From a virus, in IMG/VR virus record IMGVR_UViG_3300025759_000063, positions 1 to 64,000 of that record: 64,000 nucleotides of DNA, one strand, 5' to 3'. Positions 59,957 through 64,000 of the stretch are shown piece by piece; the first letter of the stretch is position 1; each line of letters starts with the position of its first letter. The notes beneath the pieces were generated by a model. That model did no database searches, was not told the origin of the DNA, and saw only the letters and a list, made by a program, of their open reading frames with translations. The translations under genes and the position numbers were made by a program.

Positions 59957-61352
59957 ACAAATAATTTTTTAGAATAACACGGAGTGTAGTATGTGTTCCT
60001 GTTTTCTTGATACTACCAAGTTTAATAAGATCACTAGCAGAAGAAAGATAACAATTTCTTGGATACTCAAACTCATTAGTATTATCGCACCATTCATTCA
60101 AATCTTCAAGTGTAAAAGATTTTTTAAGTCCATTCTGCATAGCATAAATGAACACCAGACGCAGGAAATTCAGTTCCTTATACATGTGCTCATTTCTATT
60201 TTTAGAGCCCAAAATGTTAGCACCACCATTAACATAGATGTTATGGTCACAGACATCTGCATTTTTACCAGCATCTCTTTCAATGTAAAAGAGTTCCCAC
60301 AAAATCCAATCAATGGCAGTCAATCGTAGTTTCCAAACATCTGCGGCACGATTACGAATCCAGGAAGAAAAATTCTTTTCTCCTTGCCAGTTGATTGTAG
60401 AACCATTGCGAACTTTGTTTCTACCAAACAATTTGTCTTGCCAATAATCTTCAACATTACTATCTTTGATGATTTTAATCTCAGAAATAAGTTGATTCAA
60501 AAACTGATTAAAATATGGTGCCTTACCATTCATATATGCTGCTGTCATGTCAACACAGAGAGCACGATAGATTTTGCTATACGTTGACCCGTTGTTGATA
60601 ATTTGAGAAGTTATTGCAGGTACATTTTCAAAAACAGGTAGATATGGTTTCACGACATCTGTCATTGTATCTACATCTTTAGGAACAGTATTATTGTCAA
60701 TCAAACTGATAGGTCCGTCCATGTCATTTAGCAACCATGGAGTTAAATTTGATTGTCCAGTTGTTGCATTTAAGTAACCGAAACCATTCAGAACAGAGGT
60801 ATAGTTATCGTTCTTAGATTTACCAGATGCAGTATGATCAATGGTACGATAAATTCGATTATATTCATCGTTGCTAGAAATTAGAACAATTTCATATCGA
60901 AGTGTTGATTCTGCCTCAGGAACACAATCTGAGAGAAGATAATCCTTTGGAATATCTAACTCACCATTAAGAAGTTTGCATAGGGTAACAATAAGAGTGT
61001 TACCATTCATCTGCTTAGGTGTCCATGCTTTAAAAGTATTGCCAAAATTATCTACAAAATCAGTGGTTGAAACCACTATCATATTTTCACGATTTGCTGT
61101 GTCATGATTATAAAGAACATATCTTCCATTCTCATCTTTCTGTAAGAAGTAAGTTCGATAAACATCACCTTCTGCCCTGTCTTCGCTATTTCTTTGAAGT
61201 GAAACTGGGTCTAAAACTTTGCTGTAAGAAGTGCCTCTTTTCTCAACCAATCCATTATAGAAAGGGAGATTTACATGGTTAGAGGATTCTCCATTTTCGT
61301 GTATTTGTTTTGCGAGCAGCACAATTTGCTCGATAAGAGTTTGAGTCAACAT
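59949..61352 (-). CDS. unknown 467-aa protein co-transcribed with dam
   Basis: Start at ATG 61350-61352: GGAG lies 7 nt upstream; the longer frame has no SD. Motifs that stand out: LVEKRGTSYSKVLDPVSLQRN, the segment NTLIVTLCKLLNGELDIPKDYLLSDC followed by LRYEIVLISSNDEYNRIYRTIDHTASGKSKND, and a helical C-terminus. The latter pattern faintly recalls the DUF262/GmrS family of restriction-like NTPases, but the usual DGQQR motif is absent. I do not recognise a family with confidence. The 8-bp overlap with dam makes a joint function with DNA methylation likely. Confidence 0.7.
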   Translation of the reverse strand: MLTQTLIEQIVLLAKQIHENGESSNHVNLPFYNGLVEKRGTSYSKVLDPVSLQRNSEDRAEGDVYRTYFLQKDENGRYVLYNHDTANRENMIVVSTTDFVDNFGNTFKAWTPKQMNGNTLIVTLCKLLNGELDIPKDYLLSDCVPEAESTLRYEIVLISSNDEYNRIYRTIDHTASGKSKNDNYTSVLNGFGYLNATTGQSNLTPWLLNDMDGPISLIDNNTVPKDVDTMTDVVKPYLPVFENVPAITSQIINNGSTYSKIYRALCVDMTAAYMNGKAPYFNQFLNQLISEIKIIKDSNVEDYWQDKLFGRNKVRNGSTINWQGEKNFSSWIRNRAADVWKLRLTAIDWILWELFYIERDAGKNADVCDHNIYVNGGANILGSKNRNEHMYKELNFLRLVFIYAMQNGLKKSFTLEDLNEWCDNTNEFEYPRNCYLSSASDLIKLGSIKKTGTHTTLRVILKNYLYA

Positions 61353-61419
61353 AGATTTTCTCCGTGTATAGATTTGGAGTGTCAAAACGGGTATAGATTT
61401 GTTTTGACTGAACTTATTT

Positions 61420-61448
61420 AGTATAAACTATTTTCAGTTAGTTGTCAA
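61420..61448 (-). promoter_or_regulatory. sigma70-type promoter for the 467-aa / dam operon
   Basis: TTGACA (61443-61448), a 17-bp spacer and TATACT (61420-61425). Located in the 99-bp gap after the MutH-like gene; gives the cassette its own early transcription. Confidence 0.9.
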
Positions 61449-61451
61449 CTA

Positions 61452-62039
61452 TCAGAAAAGATTGCGTCCAAATTGACCACAAAGATAAAATGCCATTCCC
61501 TTATCCTTAAGAGTCACACCTGCAAATTTCAGAGGAACATAGTGACCGTTGGTTTTAGATGCTTTGGTGCGAATCTGAAGCAATCCGTTAGGGCCAGTGA
61601 TGGTATTCAATTCACTTTCCTCATCAAATGCCGTGCGAATATGGTTACAAATGAATTCGTAATCCTCTTTCAGTTCCCGATAGTGCTCAGAATGAGTTTC
61701 TGAATTTAGAAGTTCAGTTCCCACATAATCGTTGGTGCGAGTGAAACCAACGTAGATGGTCTGATTGAGTTTCTCAGCAACTTTACTTTCAGCGAAAGGA
61801 ACATTATCCTCAATAATTTCGCTAAGGCAGTGCTTTAACTGTGTCACAGCAATAGATTCACCAACCGTGAACGTCTTAAGTTCACCGTCCACAAGATCTT
61901 TGAGGTTGGAGCTGTTAGGAATGCCCAGAGCAGTTTCAATCAGTTGTCCGCGAGAACCTTTGTTCTTGCCAGGTTTGGCATATGCAGAGAAATCAGTTAC
62001 TTTCAATTTAGCAAAAGTTTGAATAGTTGTGAGAGTCAT
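61452..62039 (-). CDS. MutH/Sau3AI-family GATC endonuclease-like protein
   Basis: 195 residues from ATG 62037-62039 (AAGGA 11 nt upstream). The segment NKGSRGQLIETALGIPNSSN and KDLVDGELKTFTVG match the MutH pattern KG-x-x-GQLLE ... D-x-(n)-E-L-K-T: E35, D48/D51, E53 and K55 are the expected metal-binding catalytic residues. MutH and Sau3AI cut at GATC. The C-terminus (FAGVTLKDKGMAFYLCG) is compatible with the family's DNA-recognition end. The gene lies upstream of the promoter of the 467-aa/dam cassette. Confidence 0.85.
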   Translation of the reverse strand: MTLTTIQTFAKLKVTDFSAYAKPGKNKGSRGQLIETALGIPNSSNLKDLVDGELKTFTVGESIAVTQLKHCLSEIIEDNVPFAESKVAEKLNQTIYVGFTRTNDYVGTELLNSETHSEHYRELKEDYEFICNHIRTAFDEESELNTITGPNGLLQIRTKASKTNGHYVPLKFAGVTLKDKGMAFYLCGQFGRNLF

Positions 62040-62052
62040 TGCAAGTTTGTTC

Positions 62053-62085
62053 CTTGTACTACTACAACACTTTAAGTGGCTCAGT
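62053..62085 (-). repeat. 33-bp intergenic repeat, copy R10
   Basis: The most diverged copy (GTACTACTACAACACTTTAA then GTGGCTCAGT). It lies 14 nt before the MutH-like ATG and directly after the 72-residue gene. Confidence 0.88.
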
Positions 62086-62089
62086 ATCA

Positions 62090-62308
62090 TCAATCAATCG
62101 GAAGTTTAGCAACACTCTTACCTCTACGATGTTTTTGAATAAACTTGCGGGCAGATTCCTCCGTTGTGCACACTTTAAGCTGCTTGCCATTGTGAATGAT
62201 CATCAATCGGTTACAGTAAGGAACTGCTGCATAGATTCCACCATCAACAATAAATCCATTTTGGGGTGGGTTTGAGTCAAGAATGCTTGAATTAGTTGGT
62301 TGGTTCAT
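62090..62308 (-). CDS. hypothetical protein, 72 aa
   Basis: Start at ATG 62306-62308 (MNQPTNSSILDSNPPQNGFI), because the longer frame runs through two terminator hairpins and the HNH gene. The core VDGGIYAAVPYCNRLMIIHNGKQLKVCTTEESARKFIQKHRRGKS is a basic strand-strand-helix unit. No catalytic motif is seen. Located between the HNH gene and repeat R10. Confidence 0.65.
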   Translation of the reverse strand: MNQPTNSSILDSNPPQNGFIVDGGIYAAVPYCNRLMIIHNGKQLKVCTTEESARKFIQKHRRGKSVAKLPID

Positions 62309-62323
62309 GATACTTTCAAAAAA

Positions 62324-62353
62324 ATCGTGATTTTTGTTGGGGCGGATGCCCCA
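62324..62353 (-). terminator. second terminator-like hairpin after HNH gene
   Basis: TGGGGC/GCCCCA stem (62338-62343 with 62348-62353), followed on the minus strand by an A-rich stretch and then a T run within the dyad AAAAATCACGATTTTT. Weaker than the hairpin at 62377-62398. Confidence 0.5.
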
Positions 62354-62376
62354 TAGGGTCTGTGCAGTGAAATTGC

Positions 62377-62398
62377 AAAAAAATCGGGGTTTTACCCC
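62377..62398 (-). terminator. terminator after the HNH gene
   Basis: GGGGT/ACCCC stem (62386-62390 with 62394-62398), followed on the minus strand by GATTTTTTTG. It ends the HNH transcript 29 nt after its stop. Confidence 0.82.
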
Positions 62399-62426
62399 TG
62401 ATGGCCACTTGAGTCTTGGGTGAGAC

Positions 62427-62867
62427 TCACCGCCTGTAGATGATGGTGATGGTTTTTCCATCATCCACTATACTCTCTAGAGTGCATTCTTTCAAGAGTT
62501 CTGCATTGTCGTGATTTGCTCTGGTTTTGATACGATGACACTCCTTGCAGAGTAATTGGCATTTCTCAACTTCTGGAATAATTCTAGACATATCCCAGTC
62601 GATGATTTTTCCAATAGTGTATGCTTTGTCTGCTCGGTTGATGTGGTCAAACTGAAGGTTTTCTGTCGTTCTACACCCTACACAGACTCCACCCAGATGC
62701 TCAACAAGTTGCTGCCTCTTTTTCTTGCGAAGTTCTCTGAGTTTTTCTGTCTTGTAAGCTCTATTTTTCTTTGCCCATTCACTGTTCCTTTCAAGTTTTT
62801 CCTCCCTGTAAGTTTCATCATTTTGGTATTTGTTTCGGTGCCAATCTGCACCAGTGTTCTTACTCAT
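62427..62867 (-). CDS. HNH endonuclease
   Basis: 146 residues. A basic N-terminus (1-58) is followed by the HNH domain: CVGC (C62, C65), LQFDHINRADK (D74, H75) and CQLLCKECHRIKT (C107, C110, H111). The zinc ligands and catalytic His are all present, so it should be active as a homing or packaging-type nuclease. It has its own late promoter in the loop of a 10-bp inverted repeat just upstream, and two terminators after it. Probably a mobile homing endonuclease (inference). Confidence 0.92.
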   Translation of the reverse strand: MSKNTGADWHRNKYQNDETYREEKLERNSEWAKKNRAYKTEKLRELRKKKRQQLVEHLGGVCVGCRTTENLQFDHINRADKAYTIGKIIDWDMSRIIPEVEKCQLLCKECHRIKTRANHDNAELLKECTLESIVDDGKTITIIYRR

Positions 62868-62871
62868 AAGA

Positions 62872-62906
62872 ATGACACAACTGATTTATTTATATAGTTG
62901 TGTCAT
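62872..62906. repeat. 10-bp inverted repeat around late promoter
   Basis: Arms 62872-62881 and 62897-62906 are perfectly complementary (ATGACACAAC/GTTGTGTCAT), with a 15-nt loop. The left arm lies 5 nt from the HNH start codon. Confidence 0.9.
62887..62894 (-). promoter_or_regulatory. late promoter (TATAAATA) for the HNH gene
   Basis: A perfect minus-strand TATAAATA entirely inside the loop of the inverted repeat, 20 nt before the HNH ATG. Confidence 0.85.
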
Positions 62907-62911
62907 TTCAA

Positions 62912-64000
62912 TCACCTCCGCACAACAGAATCCAACATCTCACCTTTATGAAATACGGTATCAACAACGTTCTGCAATGCTCGCTCGGTGCTGATACCAA
63001 CCTGGGAATACACAGGTACAACACAAAGACCAAACTTCTTGGTATCGCTACCCAAACGCAGGACACGGCCGATGGTTTGAACCATTTCGATGGTGTCCAT
63101 ATTGCGAAGGAAAACAACAGTCTCCAATTCGCTCACGTTGATACCCTCAGAGAGAATAGAACGGTGAAGAACAACAAACTTCTTGCTAGGATCTTTACCC
63201 CAAGCATTGAGAGTGTTGAAGAACTCCTCTCGGTTAGCTTTCTTGCCGTCAATTACAGCACCAGTCTTGCTAGTGATGTAGAGATAAGAGTAACCACGTT
63301 GTTGTAATTCAGAAGCAAAATCAGTGAATCCCATCAGGTTCATCAGTTGCTTGCTAGTCTTAACACAAACAAGAATCTTCTTGGTGTCAGTGTCATCAAT
63401 CGTGTCCAAAACATTGGCACAATCAATGTTAGGATTGATTTGTTTTGCCTTGTGAATGTCAAACTTCTTTGCCTGAATCTTAGGAGGAATGATGTAACCA
63501 CCCTCCACCAGTTCAGGTGCAGAAACGCGACAAATAATGTCACCATAAACCTCAACATCGTTCATACCAGGTTTGTTGATAGTGACAGAAGTCTTGCGGG
63601 TTGCAGTAAAGAAGTAGCAACGTTCTGCATCGCCAGAGAAGAACTCTGTAGGAGCAAAGAAGTTACGCTTTACAGAATTGTGTGCCTCATCAAAGTAAAT
63701 GGTGTTCACTTCGATGTCTGCTTGACGCAAACGATCAAGAGAATTGTAGGTCGTGAAGATAATGCAAGCATCACCAGCCGTGCGGGCAACATTAGCAAAC
63801 ATATGAATTTGCTTGGGGTTGGTGCTGCTGAAGTGAGAAGTTTCACCACTGTGAGCGTGCATTACGTGCACATTCTTGGTGTCGATAACCTCAAGAAATT
63901 CGCTACAGAGTTGCTCTGCAAGCAAAATACGAGGGCAAACAACAACAATGGTGGTGGCACCAATGTTGTCAATCTGTGCCTTAGCATCAGTAATCATTGT
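62912..64000 (-). CDS. SF2 DEAH-box helicase (partial, N-terminus off window)
   Basis: At least 362 residues are visible and the frame is open to the window edge. Motif Ia TIVVVCPRILLAEQL, motif II DEAH in IYFDEAHNSVKRNFF, motif III FFTATRKT, and motif VI QTIGRVLRLG are present. The Walker A motif must lie outside. The family includes phage helicases and type III restriction subunits. A DNA-repair or replication helicase is likely, but the exact role cannot be assigned from the part seen. The stop lies 5 nt from the hairpin that precedes the HNH gene. Confidence 0.9.
   Translation of the reverse strand, partial: TMITDAKAQIDNIGATTIVVVCPRILLAEQLCSEFLEVIDTKNVHVMHAHSGETSHFSSTNPKQIHMFANVARTAGDACIIFTTYNSLDRLRQADIEVNTIYFDEAHNSVKRNFFAPTEFFSGDAERCYFFTATRKTSVTINKPGMNDVEVYGDIICRVSAPELVEGGYIIPPKIQAKKFDIHKAKQINPNIDCANVLDTIDDTDTKKILVCVKTSKQLMNLMGFTDFASELQQRGYSYLYITSKTGAVIDGKKANREEFFNTLNAWGKDPSKKFVVLHRSILSEGINVSELETVVFLRNMDTIEMVQTIGRVLRLGSDTKKFGLCVVPVYSQVGISTERALQNVVDTVFHKGEMLDSVVRR

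Noticed and set aside
52018-62085. Reading the 33-bp repeat as an intrinsic terminator or stable stem-loop
   Set aside because: Only copy R1 has an extended inverted repeat; the conserved part has four complementary bases at its ends and no T tract, so stem formation is not the conserved property.
1-64000. tRNA genes, photosynthesis genes (psbA, psbD) or integrase typical of some cyanophages
   Set aside because: No cloverleaf-like sequences or matching proteins were seen on either strand; these would have to lie outside the window.

Overview
The window is a stretch of a T4-like cyanophage genome (a marine cyanomyovirus infecting Synechococcus or Prochlorococcus). The evidence is the collinear T4 virion gene order, T4 recombination and late-transcription genes (gp46, gp47, gp55, UvsW, UvsY), late promoters of the form NATAAATA, and cyanobacterial features: a DUF3110-like protein, a CAAD-like membrane protein and TTTTCCACA DnaA boxes. 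Every convincing gene is on the minus strand, so transcription runs from high to low coordinates. The DNA is AT-rich. I saw no tRNA, rRNA, insertion sequence or CRISPR array.

Layout. 1-5250: a partial HExxH metallopeptidase, two tiny genes, then the gp55-gp47-(DUF3110-like)-gp46 operon behind a sigma70-type promoter. 5256-11820: UvsW, UvsY, a tail-tube paralogue and the capsid block (gp23, gp22, gp21, a small virion-type protein, a gp67-like core protein). 11851-25423: portal, tube, sheath, large terminase, small accessory and structural proteins, small terminase, and neck/tail-completion proteins gp15, gp14, gp13. 25425-49148: about 24 kb of baseplate and tail-periphery genes, including three proteins of 1505-2573 residues plus gp8, gp6 and gp25. 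49176-51530: small accessory genes and a GT-A-type glycosyltransferase. 51726-57246: closely packed genes of 38-115 codons plus a 450-bp gene-free segment that looks like a replication origin. 57269-64000: a nucleotidyltransferase (ligase/capping superfamily), a homing-endonuclease-associated protein, CAAD protein, Dam methylase, an unknown 467-residue protein, a MutH/Sau3AI-like GATC nuclease, an HNH nuclease and a partial DEAH helicase.

How the parts work together. Virion genes are punctuated by late promoters, several overlapping the stop codon of the preceding gene; gp55 in this window would recognise them. The right-hand genes carry host-type promoters (TTGACA-N17-TATAAT-like) and a 33-bp intergenic element repeated ten times just upstream of start codons. 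Two endonuclease-type genes in this host-promoter region have their own late promoter inside the loop of an inverted repeat, the arrangement known for T4 I-TevI.

Most interesting points: (i) the candidate origin at 52740-53125; (ii) the 33-bp repeat family; (iii) the MutH-like nuclease / unknown protein / Dam cassette; (iv) the two hairpin-plus-late-promoter switches. Start codons were moved inward where the open frame began at TTG or where Shine-Dalgarno (SD) spacing or stop/start overlap favoured an internal ATG.
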